Assembly: GCA_038223055.1 (NCBI GenBank)
Contig: JBBRHF010000025.1
Span: 1-30,295 of the forward strand
From: JBBRHF01 sp038223055
GTDB lineage: Bacteria; Actinomycetota; Actinomycetes; JACCUZ01
Direction of reading: 5' to 3'
DNA: 30,295 bases
The notes beneath the pieces were generated by a model. It was not told the origin of the DNA, did not search any database, and worked only from the letters and a program-made list of their open reading frames with translations. Of the stretch, positions 7,500-15,529 are shown one piece after another (position 1 is the stretch's first letter; every line of letters begins with the position of its first letter). Made by a program: the position numbers and the translations under genes.

Positions 7500-8094
7500 G
7501 TGGGAACTGTGAACGGCAAAGTGGCACTGGTGGGCTGGTGCGACCCGCGGCGCCGGGCGGGGCATTGCCGTTGCCCTGGGAGCGGAGGGCACGACGGTCT
7601 ACTGCACCGGGCGCACGACGCGCACCCGTCAGTCGGAGTACGGCCGCCCAGAATCGATCGAGGGACCGCTGAACTGGTCGACGCGGCCGGAGGTCAGGGC
7701 ATCGCTGTCGAAGTTGACCATCTGCAGCCGAACGAGGTCCACGCCCTGGTCGAGTGCATAGACGCCGAACAAGGTCAACTGGACGTACTGGTGAACGACG
7801 TCACGGGAGCGGAGTTGCTCAGCGAGCGGGACACCCCAGTCTGGAGCACGACCTCAGCGGCGGCCTCCGGCTGCTGCGGTTGGCGCTCGACACTCACCTC
7901 ATCACCAGCCACTACGCGCTCAAGGTGCTGATTCGGCGGCCTGGCGGACTTCTCGTGGAGATGACCGACGGCACAGCTGACGACAACCTCTCGCACTACC
8001 GGCTCAGGACGTTCTACGACCTGGCCAAGAGCGCGGTCCTACGGGGGGCGTTCGCCCAGAGCCACGAGCTGGCCCCTCATGGCTGCACCGGTCG
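7500..8094 (+). pseudogene. Short-chain dehydrogenase/reductase, three frameshifts, 3' truncated
   Basis: AGGAGG (7489-7494) precedes GTG 7500. The protein MGTVNGKVALV then needs three single-base corrections to read through: one extra G at 7532-7534 (restores AGATRGAGRGIAVALGAEG, the nucleotide-binding glycine motif), one lost base near 7664 (restores GTAELVDAAGGQGIAVEVDH), and one lost G near 7844 (restores EHDLSGGLRLLRLALDTHLI). Frame then continues through MTDGTADDNLSHYRLRTFYDLAKSAVL, with the Tyr/Lys pair of SDR enzymes, to SHELAPHGCT, after which homology stops and an unrelated tail follows. About 200 of roughly 300 residues survive. Substrate unknown. Confidence 0.75.
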
Positions 8095-8204
8095 AGCTCT
8101 GCCGCGCCGGCGGGCGCACCATCAGCGAACTCGAGGAGCTGTGCTCCGTCACCCGTTCCACCATCTACCGAGCGATCGCCCGCGCCGACAGCCGTGAAGC
8201 CTGA
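8090..8204 (+). pseudogene. C-terminal helix-turn-helix remnant, resolvase-like
   Basis: The frame ending TGA 8202-8204 reads VELCRAGGRTISELEELCSV and TRSTIYRAIARADSREA. The ISELxELxxVxRSTIYRAIxRA pattern is the helix-turn-helix of serine recombinases of the Hin/Tn3 type or of a small regulator. Only this domain remains; the joint with the SDR fragment is at about 8090-8094. If it is a resolvase tail it would be the only trace of a mobile element in this accessory region. An ATG at 8079 is in frame, but the first codons belong to the SDR joint. Confidence 0.45.
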
Positions 8205-8268
8205 ATCCTGATCCCCAACGTGTTCAGCGCCCAGCGAACGGACCAGATCCGCTCCACGGCTAAGGAGA

Positions 8269-8282
8269 CCCCCAGGAGGGGG
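8269..8282 (-). terminator. CCCCC-AGGA-GGGGG hairpin downstream of the S9 peptidase gene
   Basis: Five G:C pairs around a 4-nt loop, about 80 bp beyond the stop codon of the minus-strand peptidase gene. There is no T-run, so termination is a guess. Nothing else is recognised in 8205-8361 besides the adjacent repeat. Confidence 0.25.
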
Positions 8283-8298
8283 GCGTGGATTGGGGTGT

Positions 8299-8346
8299 TG
8301 TGGCTTCGGGGGTGCTGTGGCTTCGGGGGTGTTGTGGTTCGGGGGG
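8299..8346. repeat. 17-bp G-rich tandem repeat, 2.8 copies
   Basis: Units TGTGGCTTCGGGGGTGC (8299-8315), the same with a final T (8316-8332), and a partial copy TGTGGTTCGGGGGG (8333-8346). It lies 16 bp past the stop codon of the S9 peptidase gene, in the 3' untranslated DNA. Confidence 0.75.
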
Positions 8347-8361
8347 ATCGTGGCAGCGGTT

Positions 8362-10617
8362 TCAGGTGCGGAGGGCGCGGTGTAGCCATTCGGCCTGCAG
8401 CAGCAACAGGTTCTCGGCCACCACCTCCTGCGGGGTCATGTGCGTGACCCCGGAGAGGGGGAGCACGTCGTGCGGGCGCCCGGCCGCGAGCAGCGCCGAG
8501 GACAGCCGCAGCGTGTGGGCCGCCACAACGTTGTCGTCGGCCAGGCCGTGGATCAGCAGCAGCGGCCGCTCGAGGCGCGCGGCATCGCCCAGCAACGAGT
8601 TCTCGGCGTAGACGTCAGGGTGCTCGTCAGGGTGGCCGAGGTAGCGCTCGGTGTAGCAGGTGTCGTAGAGCCGCCAGTCGGTCACCGGGGCACCGGCGAT
8701 CGCGGCGTGGAAGACGTCGGGGCGGCGGAGCACCGCGAGGGCAGCGAGGTAACCGCCGTAGGACCAACCCCGCATGCCGACCCGGCGCAGATCGAGGTCG
8801 GGCACCCGGTCGGCGACCGCGTGGAGCGCGTCGACCTGGTCCTGCAGCGTCACGCCGGCCAGGTCGTGGTGCACCGAGCGGTCCCAGTCGGGCCCGCGCC
8901 CGCCGGTGCCGCGCCCGTCGGCGACGACCACGGCGAAGCCTTGGTCGGCCCACCACTGCGGCTCCAGCCACAGGTTATGGGCCTTGCGCACCTCCTGGTG
9001 CTTGGGCCCGCCGTAGGGGTCCATCAGCACCGGCAACGGCGTGCCCGGCGAGTGGCCGCTGGGCAGCAGCACCCCGACCTGCAGGTCGCGCTCGCCCACG
9101 GTCAGCAGTTGCGGCTGCGGCTGCAGGCACGGCGTCTCGGCGAGCGAGGCGATCTGAACCGGCTCCGGACGATCAGCGCCGGCTGCCCCCGCTGCGCCGG
9201 CTGCCCCCGCTGCGCCGGCTGCGCCGGCCGCGCCGGCCGCGCGCCGCTGACCCGTGCGCTGCACCTGAACGAGCGAGCCCGGACGGTCGAGGGTGGTGCG
9301 GACGACGACGGTCGTGCCGCCGCCGGTCACGCCGCCATGGCAGCCGCCGAGCTCGGTGAGGCGCCGAGCGGCGCCGTCGGCATCGACCTGCCACAGGTGG
9401 GACTCGGTCGGGTCGTCGGTCGCCACGACCAGGATGCCGCCGGATCCGGCCGCGACGACCTCGATGACGTGGGCGCCCCCCAGATCGACGGGCTGCTCCC
9501 CCACCACCAGACGTCGCGCGCCGTCGAGGTCTGCCGTGCGCACCAGCCGGCCATCCGGGAGCATCGCCGGGACGCCGCCGACGATGTCGAGCCAGGCATT
9601 GTCGTGGTCCTCGCGCAGCACGGTCACCCGGCAACCCGGCGCCGCGCCGGTCGGCAGCGAGACGCCCAAGGTCTGCGCGGTGCGCTGGTCGCGACTCATC
9701 ACCACGACGATCGGGTCGTGGTGGGCCGTCCATCTCGCGCTGACCAGGTAGGGCAGTGCGGCGCGGTCCCACCCGACGTCGGCACGGGACCCGTCCAGGC
9801 CGAGCAGGGCGAGGGACACGTCGGCGTTGGCGGTGCCAGCCGCCGGGTAGGCCACCTCGACCGGCACCGAGCCGGGGTTGGCCGGGTCGGCGATGTGCCA
9901 TCGCTGCACCGGCGAGTTGTCGACTCGGGCCGCCAGCACGGCGCTGCCGTCGGGTGCCCACCAGTAGCCCCGGTGCCGATCCATCTCCTCGGCCGCGACG
10001 AACTCGGCCAGCCCCCACGTGACGTCCGGGCCGTCGGGCTCGGCAAGCACCTGCCCGGCACCGCCCCTCGCGTCGTCAAGTGCCACGACCCGCAGGGCGC
10101 CGCGCCCGACATAGGCCACGTGCGTGCCGGTCGGGTCCGGCCGGGGGTCGAGGACCGGGCCGGACGAGGGCAGCTCACGCGTCGTGCCGGTGTGCAGGTC
10201 GGTCACCCACAGGCGGCCGGACAGGGCGAACGCGGCGACCGTCGCGGCGTCGTCGGTGGCGTAGGCCACCACGCCGGCGGAGGCCTCGCGGGCGCGCTCG
10301 CGCCTGGCCCGCTCTGCCGCCGAGAGCTCCTCGCCGGAGTCCGAGAGCAGGTCGCGCGGGTCAACCAGCAGGCGCACCCCGTTGGTGGATTCGGTGGCGG
10401 CGGAACCGGCGGACACGTCGAGCGACCAGAGGCAGCCGACCCGGTCCGCGCCGCCCCGCGAGCGCAGGAACAGCACCCGGTCGCCGTCCGGCGTGACCGT
10501 GAAGGCCCGGGGCGCGCCACAGGTGAATCGCGCCGTGCGGGCCGACTGGCGCGGGAAGGACTCCGCGGGGGCGGACGGGGTGGCGGGGGGCTCGGCGGGG
10601 GAGGGTTGGTCGGCCAT
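8362..10617 (-). CDS. S9B prolyl oligopeptidase-family dipeptidyl peptidase (DPP-IV-like)
   Basis: 751-residue serine peptidase of the DPP-IV branch. Residues about 30-480 form the beta-propeller, including [18 protein letters not shown] (Glu210-Glu211) matching the Glu pair that holds the substrate N-terminus. Residues about 500-751 are the alpha/beta-hydrolase domain: Ser619 in GWSYGG, Asp694 in HGLADDN, His726 in GVTHM. All three catalytic residues are present. No signal peptide is seen, so the enzyme is probably cytoplasmic and may process peptides brought in by the ABC importer nearby. An Ala-Ala-Gly repeat (residues about 460-480) sits at the edge of the propeller. The start, ATG 10617, is 7 nt after a TAGGTT box, suggesting a leaderless transcript. 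Confidence 0.93.
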   Translation of the reverse strand: MADQPSPAEPPATPSAPAESFPRQSARTARFTCGAPRAFTVTPDGDRVLFLRSRGGADRVGCLWSLDVSAGSAATESTNGVRLLVDPRDLLSDSGEELSAAERARRERAREASAGVVAYATDDAATVAAFALSGRLWVTDLHTGTTRELPSSGPVLDPRPDPTGTHVAYVGRGALRVVALDDARGGAGQVLAEPDGPDVTWGLAEFVAAEEMDRHRGYWWAPDGSAVLAARVDNSPVQRWHIADPANPGSVPVEVAYPAAGTANADVSLALLGLDGSRADVGWDRAALPYLVSARWTAHHDPIVVVMSRDQRTAQTLGVSLPTGAAPGCRVTVLREDHDNAWLDIVGGVPAMLPDGRLVRTADLDGARRLVVGEQPVDLGGAHVIEVVAAGSGGILVVATDDPTESHLWQVDADGAARRLTELGGCHGGVTGGGTTVVVRTTLDRPGSLVQVQRTGQRRAAGAAGAAGAAGAAGAAGAAGADRPEPVQIASLAETPCLQPQPQLLTVGERDLQVGVLLPSGHSPGTPLPVLMDPYGGPKHQEVRKAHNLWLEPQWWADQGFAVVVADGRGTGGRGPDWDRSVHHDLAGVTLQDQVDALHAVADRVPDLDLRRVGMRGWSYGGYLAALAVLRRPDVFHAAIAGAPVTDWRLYDTCYTERYLGHPDEHPDVYAENSLLGDAARLERPLLLIHGLADDNVVAAHTLRLSSALLAAGRPHDVLPLSGVTHMTPQEVVAENLLLLQAEWLHRALRT
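9178..9243. repeat. Ala-Ala-Gly coding repeat inside the S9 peptidase gene
   Basis: GC-only 9-bp-based repeat coding for about seven Ala-Ala-Gly triplets on the minus strand. It keeps the frame and lies between propeller and hydrolase domain, where a flexible loop should be tolerated. Confidence 0.75.
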
Positions 10618-10624
10618 GCGCCGA

Positions 10625-10630
10625 AACCTA
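10625..10630 (-). promoter_or_regulatory. -10 box of the S9 peptidase gene (predicted leaderless)
   Basis: TAGGTT on the minus strand, 7 nt before the ATG at 10617. Actinobacterial leaderless genes have TAnnnT at this distance. No ribosome site is present. Confidence 0.5.
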
Positions 10631-10665
10631 CCGCTGGCGTCCCGCCAGGCCGGCGCGCCGGTGGG

Positions 10666-10671
10666 TAGGGT
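10666..10671 (+). promoter_or_regulatory. -10 box of mshB (predicted leaderless)
   Basis: TAGGGT ends 8 nt before ATG 10680 and no ribosome site intervenes. This favours ATG 10680 as the true start despite the unusual N-terminal extension. Confidence 0.5.
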
Positions 10672-10679
10672 CGGGCCTC

Positions 10680-11726
10680 ATGACGACCACCCCAGATGCC
10701 CCGCTGGCCGACGAGCCGGAGAGCCGCCCGGCCCTGATGGAGGACGCCGGGACGGCGCAGGACATGGTGCTGCGCGAGGCCGAGTCTGTCCTCGAACAGG
10801 CCGCGCCGCAGCAGGAGTCGACCATGGAACTGCTGGACTCGGCCCGCCGGATCGTGTTCGTGCACGCCCACCCGGACGACGAGACGATCAACAATGGCGT
10901 GACGATGGCCAAGTACGCCGCCGAGCACGTGCATGTGACGCTCGTGACCTGCACGCTCGGCGAGGAAGGCGAGGTCCTCGTCCAGGCCCTGGAGCACCTC
11001 GCCGCCGAACGCGACGACTCGCTCGGCGAGCACCGCATCAACGAGTTGGCCGCGGCGATGGAGGCCCTGGGGGTGTCCGACTTCCGCTTTCTGGGTGGCC
11101 CCGGGCGCTATCGCGACTCCGGGATGATGGGGCTGCCCGCCAACGACCGGCCGGGCTGCTTCTGGCAGGCCGATCTCGACGAGGCCGCCGGCGCCCTGGT
11201 TTCCGTGCTTCGCGAGGTGCGCCCGCAGGTTATGGTGACCTACAACGAGAACGGCGGATACGGGCACCCCGACCACATCCAGGCCCATCGGGTGGCGATG
11301 CGGGCCGTGGAACTGTCGGCCTCGTCGTCGTACGGCGAGGGCGAGCCGTGGTCTGTGGCAAAAGTCTATTGGTCGGCGCTGCCGACGTCGTGGCTGCGCG
11401 AGAGCCTGCGGGCCGTGCGGGCGGCCGGGGACGTCACGACCTTCGAGGGCATGGACCCCGAGGGGGAGCTGCCGATGGGCGTGGCGGACGAGGTCATCAC
11501 CTGCGTCGTCGACGCGCCGGAGCGGGTCGAGGCCAAACTGGCGGCCATGCGCGCCCACGCGACGCAGATCACCGTCGACGGGCCGTTCTTCGCGCTGTCC
11601 AACCACCTCGGCAACCAGGTGTGGGGGCGCGAGGCCTACACGTTGGTGCGGGGCGAGAAGGGACCCGAGGACGAGCAGGACGCCGACGGTCGCGAGACCG
11701 ACCTGTTCGCCGGGCTCGACTGCTGA
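10680..11726 (+). CDS. mshB: N-acetyl-GlcN-inositol deacetylase, mycothiol synthesis
   Basis: Zinc-dependent PIG-L-family deacetylase that frees the amine of GlcNAc-inositol in the second committed step of mycothiol synthesis. Zinc and catalytic residues: His64 and Asp67 in VHAHPDDET, and His196, Asp198, His199 in GYGHPDH. Further MshB signatures are [25 protein letters not shown], and the C-terminal [15 protein letters not shown] and ETDLFAGL, which separate it from the related mycothiol-conjugate amidase. At 348 residues it is longer than the usual ~300 because of a 48-residue acidic N-terminal extension before [12 protein letters not shown] (ATG 10824); a -10 box just before ATG 10680 supports the longer form. 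Divergent from the S9 peptidase with 62 bp between them. Confidence 0.93.
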   Translation: MTTTPDAPLADEPESRPALMEDAGTAQDMVLREAESVLEQAAPQQESTMELLDSARRIVFVHAHPDDETINNGVTMAKYAAEHVHVTLVTCTLGEEGEVLVQALEHLAAERDDSLGEHRINELAAAMEALGVSDFRFLGGPGRYRDSGMMGLPANDRPGCFWQADLDEAAGALVSVLREVRPQVMVTYNENGGYGHPDHIQAHRVAMRAVELSASSSYGEGEPWSVAKVYWSALPTSWLRESLRAVRAAGDVTTFEGMDPEGELPMGVADEVITCVVDAPERVEAKLAAMRAHATQITVDGPFFALSNHLGNQVWGREAYTLVRGEKGPEDEQDADGRETDLFAGLDC

Positions 11727-11808
11727 GCAGCCGGTGGCATTGGGCCCGGTGGCTCCATCAGGTGGCCCGCGGCACACTGACGGCGCGCCGTCACACGATC
11801 CAGCTGGT

Positions 11809-11943
11809 TCAGTAGCCGCCGGTCTGGTCCTTCGGGGTCGACTGGCCGGTTGACGGCTTGTCGCTCGGCTTGGTCTTGGCCGCGTCACCGCAACCCGCCA
11901 CGGCGATCGCCGCAGCGACAGCCAGCACGACCAACTTCTTCAT
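11809..11943 (-). CDS. 44-residue lipoprotein
   Basis: Small open frame: MKKLVVLAVAAAIAVAGCGD followed by AAKTKPSDKPSTGQSTPKDQTGGY. Two lysines, a hydrophobic stretch and a VAGC lipobox (Cys18) make a standard lipoprotein signal; the mature chain would be just 27 residues, hydrophilic and rich in Lys, Ser, Thr and Pro. Start ATG 11943 is preceded on the minus strand by an AAGGGGGG ribosome site. No family recognised. It is convergent with mshB and follows the cupredoxin gene on the same strand, separated by 80 bp. It could be a cell-surface anchor peptide or a relic of a larger lipoprotein. Confidence 0.7.
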   Translation of the reverse strand: MKKLVVLAVAAAIAVAGCGDAAKTKPSDKPSTGQSTPKDQTGGY

Positions 11944-12023
11944 CGTGAGCCCCCCTTGTTGCCCTAGCGCGTGTTCCGGTCAGGGTAGCCGCGGGTCAGG
12001 GGTTCTCGTGCGGCGATCAGCGA

Positions 12024-12449
12024 TCAGCCCACCGTGATCTTCATGTCCATGCCCTTGTCCTTGTGGCCGTCGACCCCGCACCAGATCTCGTAGGTGCCCT
12101 TCTGGAGGGTGACGGTGACCGAGCCGGCCGCGCCACCCTGCAGCGTCGGGGAGGCCGTCTTGTCGACGCCGGGACCCTCGATGATGAGGTTGTGCGGGAA
12201 CTTGGCCTTGTTGGCGACATTGAACGTGAAGGTGCCTGCGGTCCAGGTGGTCGTCGGGATGTCGATCTTGAACTCTGTTTCTGTCACCGCAACGGCGGTG
12301 CCTGCCGTGCTGGCCGACGAAGACGCGGTGTCGCTGGGAGTGGCCGACGTGCTCGCGGGCGCGGGAGCGCTGCTGGTCGTCGCAGCGCTGGTGGACGAGT
12401 CGCTGCTGCCCCCGCATGCAGTCAGGCTCAGGGCGATCAACGGCCACAT
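12024..12449 (-). CDS. Cupredoxin-fold lipoprotein
   Basis: 141 residues. MWPLIALSLTACGG is a short signal ending in a lipobox (Cys12), followed by about 40 residues of Ser/Thr/Ala linker and a plastocyanin/azurin-like domain (residues about 54-141). Type-1 copper ligands are all present: His86 in KFPHNLII, then Cys124, His129 and Met134 in WCGVDGHKDKGM, with Cys-x4-His-x4-Met spacing. It should be a surface-anchored copper electron-transfer or copper-binding protein. ATG 12449 is the only start available before an in-frame stop; it leaves the signal peptide without a positive charge, which is unusual. Divergent from the FtsH-like gene (128 bp between starts). Confidence 0.85.
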   Translation of the reverse strand: MWPLIALSLTACGGSSDSSTSAATTSSAPAPASTSATPSDTASSSASTAGTAVAVTETEFKIDIPTTTWTAGTFTFNVANKAKFPHNLIIEGPGVDKTASPTLQGGAAGSVTVTLQKGTYEIWCGVDGHKDKGMDMKITVG

Positions 12450-12577
12450 CGTGGCGATGGGCCGGTCCGGCGCGCCCGGGGGACTGCGTTAGGCCGAACG
12501 GGTGACAGTGTGCGCGCCAGCGGGTGAAACCGGGCCGACCGGCGACGCGGGCGGGCGTCGCCGGTGAGACTGCCCGG

Positions 12578-14554
12578 ATGAGCGAGCACCGGACAAGCGA
12601 TATCCCCATGGGCCACCGGTCCGCCGATGTCGGTGTGAGCCGAGAACGCCTGCGCCGGCGGCGGTTGCTCCACCTGGCGGCCTTCGTGGGGCTTCCCACG
12701 GCGTACCTGTGGTTCCGCATCCTGTCGGGGCACCCGCTCAACCTGGTGCAGCTCCCGCAGGTGGATCCCCTGATCGTGGTGCCGAGCCTGTTCTTCGTGC
12801 TGCTGATCGCGGTGCTGCTCGGCCAGTTCGTGCTCACCGGCCGCTCGCCGCATGTCACCTACCGGCCCGAGCAGATCGACACGCGACTCGCGGACGTCAA
12901 GGGCATCGATGCGGTCAAGGAGGACGTGGTCCGCTCGTTGAACCTGTTCCTCGCGCACAAGACGTTCGCGAGCGAGATGGGCGGTACGCCGCGGCGCGGA
13001 CTGCTCTTCGAGGGCGCCCCGGGCACGGGCAAGACGTTCCTGGCGAAGGCGATGGCGGCCGAGGCAGGCGTGCCGTTCCTGTTCGTCAGCGCCACCTCGT
13101 TCCAGTCGATGTTCTACGGCGCGACGGCGAAGAAGATCCGGTCCTACTTCAAGGAGCTGCGCAAGGCTGCCCGCCGGGAGGGCGGCGCGATCGGCTTCAT
13201 CGAGGAGCTCGACGCCATCGCGATGGCCCGCGGCGGGCTGGGCGCGACGGCGATGCCGCCTGCCGTGCGGATGACCGGGCTGGACTGCGGCGGGATGACC
13301 GGGTTGCCCACGACGTACGCCGGAGCGGGGACGGCGAACCCCATCACCAGCCGGTCGTCCATGTCCGAAGGGGTGGGCGGCGTCGTCAACGAACTCCTCG
13401 TGCAGCTGCAGTCCTTCGACGAGCCCACCGGATGGCAGAAGGTGGCGAGCAGGTGCACCGACTGGGCGAACCTGTACCTGCCGGCGCACCGCCAGCTGCA
13501 GCGACCCAAGCCGCCCTCGACCAACGTGCTGCTGATCGCGGCCACGAACCGGGCCGACAACCTGGACCCCGCACTGCTGCGGCCCGGACGGTTTGACCGC
13601 AGGCTCACTTTCGAGCTCCCGGCCAAGGCCGGGCGGCGCGTCCTGATCGACCATTTCTTGGCGACCAAGGCGCACGTGCCCGAGCTCGACGACGACGAGC
13701 GCCGCGACGCGCTGGCCGGGGTGACCCAGGGCTACTCCCCGGTGATGATCGAGCATTTGTTCGACGAGGCGCTGGTCAACGCCGTACGCCGGGACAAGAA
13801 GGCGATGAGCTGGGCCGACGTCGACAAGGCCCGCCTCGTGGAGGAGGTCGGCATGGGCCAGCCGGTGGCCTATACCGCGCACGAGAAGCGGCTCATCGCT
13901 ACCCACGAGGCGGGGCACGCCACGGTCGCGTGGCTCGTCGCGCCGCAGCGCCGCCTCGAGGTACTCACCATCGTCAAGCGTCGCGACGCCCTCGGCATGC
14001 TCGCCCACGGCGACCGCGAGGACGTCTACACCCGCTCGCGGCGCGAGATGACCGGCCTGATCCGGATCGCGATGGGCGGTCAGTGCGCGGAGGAGATTTT
14101 CTTCGGCGACGTCTCGACCGGGCCGGGGGGCGACCTTCTCTACGCCACCAACGTGGCGGCGGAGATGATCGGGGCCTGCGGCATGCTGGACACGCTGGTG
14201 TCCTATGCCGCGATCGCGGGCTCGGCCTTCTCCGACACCAACTTGGTCGGTCGGGTGCTCGCCGACCCGGAGGGTCGGGGCCGGGTCGAGGACTTGCTGC
14301 AGCGTCAGAAGATCGTCGTCCGGGGGCTGCTGGACGAGCACCAGCACCTCGTCGCCGCCCTGCGGGACGCGTTGCTTGAGCGGCACGAGCTCATCGGCGC
14401 CGAGATCACCGACATCCTGGTGGCGGCAGCCGAGGTCGCTGGGGCGGGCGGGCCCGTCATCGACCTGCGCCGCGTCGAGGTCGACGATCCCGAGGTCGAC
14501 GATCCCGAGGTCGTCGCCGGCGGTGTCGACCCCGGCGGGAAGCCGACCGCGTAG
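12578..14554 (+). CDS. FtsH-like membrane AAA protease, divergent
   Basis: 658 residues from ATG 12578 (GTG 12524 would add 18). Two N-terminal membrane helices (about residues 32-48 and 65-86), AAA domain and zinc protease domain in FtsH order. Walker A GAPGTGKT at 146-153; the Walker B region reads FIEELDA (207-213) where FtsH has FIDEIDA, so the metal-contacting Asp is Glu. Arginine fingers are kept in LLRPGRFDRR. The protease motif HEAGH (443-447) and the third zinc ligand Asp519 in GPGGDLLYAT are intact. Compared with FtsH there are two extra segments of roughly 25 and 30 residues around residues 220-265 and 285-315, and the GxSGAD sensor-2 motif is replaced by GYSPVMIEH. This is probably a specialised paralogue, not the housekeeping FtsH. 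Confidence 0.85.
   Translation: MSEHRTSDIPMGHRSADVGVSRERLRRRRLLHLAAFVGLPTAYLWFRILSGHPLNLVQLPQVDPLIVVPSLFFVLLIAVLLGQFVLTGRSPHVTYRPEQIDTRLADVKGIDAVKEDVVRSLNLFLAHKTFASEMGGTPRRGLLFEGAPGTGKTFLAKAMAAEAGVPFLFVSATSFQSMFYGATAKKIRSYFKELRKAARREGGAIGFIEELDAIAMARGGLGATAMPPAVRMTGLDCGGMTGLPTTYAGAGTANPITSRSSMSEGVGGVVNELLVQLQSFDEPTGWQKVASRCTDWANLYLPAHRQLQRPKPPSTNVLLIAATNRADNLDPALLRPGRFDRRLTFELPAKAGRRVLIDHFLATKAHVPELDDDERRDALAGVTQGYSPVMIEHLFDEALVNAVRRDKKAMSWADVDKARLVEEVGMGQPVAYTAHEKRLIATHEAGHATVAWLVAPQRRLEVLTIVKRRDALGMLAHGDREDVYTRSRREMTGLIRIAMGGQCAEEIFFGDVSTGPGGDLLYATNVAAEMIGACGMLDTLVSYAAIAGSAFSDTNLVGRVLADPEGRGRVEDLLQRQKIVVRGLLDEHQHLVAALRDALLERHELIGAEITDILVAAAEVAGAGGPVIDLRRVEVDDPEVDDPEVVAGGVDPGGKPTA
14483..14513. 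repeat. 15-bp coding repeat at the FtsH-like C-terminus
   Basis: GAGGTCGACGATCCC twice in direct succession, coding Glu-Val-Asp-Asp-Pro twice in the acidic tail of the FtsH-like protein. Confidence 0.7.
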
Positions 14555-14579
14555 CCCTGTGGTCGCGATTGGGTGGGGT

Positions 14580-14585
14580 TAGCCT
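14580..14585 (+). promoter_or_regulatory. -10 box of the small membrane-protein gene (predicted leaderless)
   Basis: TAGCCT exactly 7 nt before GTG 14593, no ribosome site. It decides for GTG 14593 over the TTG at 14569. Confidence 0.5.
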
Positions 14586-14592
14586 GGCCTGC

Positions 14593-14976
14593 GTGCCCCC
14601 GTCCGGTCGAGTGCTCGTGGCCGCGCTGGCCCTGGTGGCGGGTGGGGTCGCGGGCCTGCTGGGGTCGTTCGTGCATGCCATTGCGACGTACGGCGTGCCG
14701 GGGGGGTTGGCGCTGGGTCTTGGCCTGAGCCTTTCGGTCTTGGTGACCCTCGGGCTGGCGACCGGGCGGCGGCGGCTGCCGGTGCTCGCTGCCGCGGGAT
14801 GGCTCGCTGTCGTGCTCGTCCTGTCGGCCCGGCGCCCCGAGGGCGACCTGGTGGTGGCGGGGGACGGGCTCGGATACGCGTGGCTGCTGGGGGGCGCGTT
14901 CGTCGTGGTGATCGGCGCCTCGCTGCCCTACGGTCTGCGCACGAGGGCTACAGCCGAGGCGCTGGAGGGTCGATGA
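14593..14976 (+). CDS. Small membrane protein, DUF6113-like
   Basis: 127 residues with four predicted membrane helices: VLVAALALVAGGVAGLLG, GGLALGLGLSLSVLVTLGLA, VLAAAGWLAVVLVLSA and WLLGGAFVVVIGASLPYG, with the acidic RRPEGDLVVAGDG loop between helices three and four. The pattern matches the small membrane protein next to mshB in many actinobacteria (Rv1171 next to Rv1170 in M. tuberculosis, from memory; DUF6113). Function unknown. Here it is separated from mshB by three other genes. Its stop lies 8 bp before the cheW start. Confidence 0.6.
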   Translation: MPPSGRVLVAALALVAGGVAGLLGSFVHAIATYGVPGGLALGLGLSLSVLVTLGLATGRRRLPVLAAAGWLAVVLVLSARRPEGDLVVAGDGLGYAWLLGGAFVVVIGASLPYGLRTRATAEALEGR

Positions 14977-14983
14977 CCTCGCC

Positions 14984-15529
14984 ATGGACCTCCTGGACAG
15001 CAGCGACGACACCGACGACCGCGTCGCCACGTCCCCGGCAGGCGACCTCGCCTACGCGCTCGGGTCCGGTGAGGCCGTCCCCGTCGGCGGCATCCTGCTG
15101 CGGCTGGGGACGTCGCGCTACGCGGTGAGCATGGCCGACGTCGCCGAGGTGATCGCGCTGCCACCCGTGACCCGGATCCCCGGCTCGCCCACGTGGCTGT
15201 CCGGGGTCGCCAATTGGCGGGGCAGGCTGCTGCCGGTTCTCGACGTACGCGTCCTGCTTGGCACCGCGGTCATCCCGCTGGCATCCAGCGCGCGGCTGCT
15301 GGTGCTGCAGGACGGGGAGACCACGGCCGGGCTGGTCGCCGAGGCCGTGCCAGGCGTGTACGACGTGCCGCTCGCGCAGGCCGACGCGGCGCCGGTCACC
15401 CTGTCGCCGGAGGCCGCGCTGCTGGTGTCGGGCCAGGTCGGCGACACCCAGGGGCCGATCGCCGTCCTGGACGCCGCCGCCGTCCTCGCGCTTCGCGCCC
15501 GGGTCGACCGCCGCCGTCACGGCGCCTGA
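14984..15529 (+). CDS. cheW: CheW-like coupling protein
   Basis: 181 residues with one CheW domain (about residues 36-170) after a 30-residue acidic leader. GGILLRLGTSRYAVSMADVAEVIALP, IPGSPTWLSGVANWRGRLLPVLDVRVLLG and the AGLVAEAVPGVYDVP strand are the family's conserved blocks; NWRGRLLPVLD holds the Arg that contacts receptors. It should link the MCP encoded next to the CheA kinase. First gene of the cluster; ATG 14984 starts 8 bp after the preceding stop. Its own stop codon lies inside the first copy of a 24-bp tandem repeat. Confidence 0.88.
   Translation: MDLLDSSDDTDDRVATSPAGDLAYALGSGEAVPVGGILLRLGTSRYAVSMADVAEVIALPPVTRIPGSPTWLSGVANWRGRLLPVLDVRVLLGTAVIPLASSARLLVLQDGETTAGLVAEAVPGVYDVPLAQADAAPVTLSPEAALLVSGQVGDTQGPIAVLDAAAVLALRARVDRRRHGA

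Noticed and set aside
8440..10668. 742-residue open frame on the plus strand
   Set aside because: It is antisense to the S9 peptidase gene, whose domains and catalytic residues are intact. The plus frame has Arg/Gly/His-rich low-complexity composition typical of high-GC shadows.
12437..14386. 649-residue minus-strand open frame opposite the FtsH-like gene
   Set aside because: Antisense shadow; the plus-strand gene has Walker A and HEAGH motifs.
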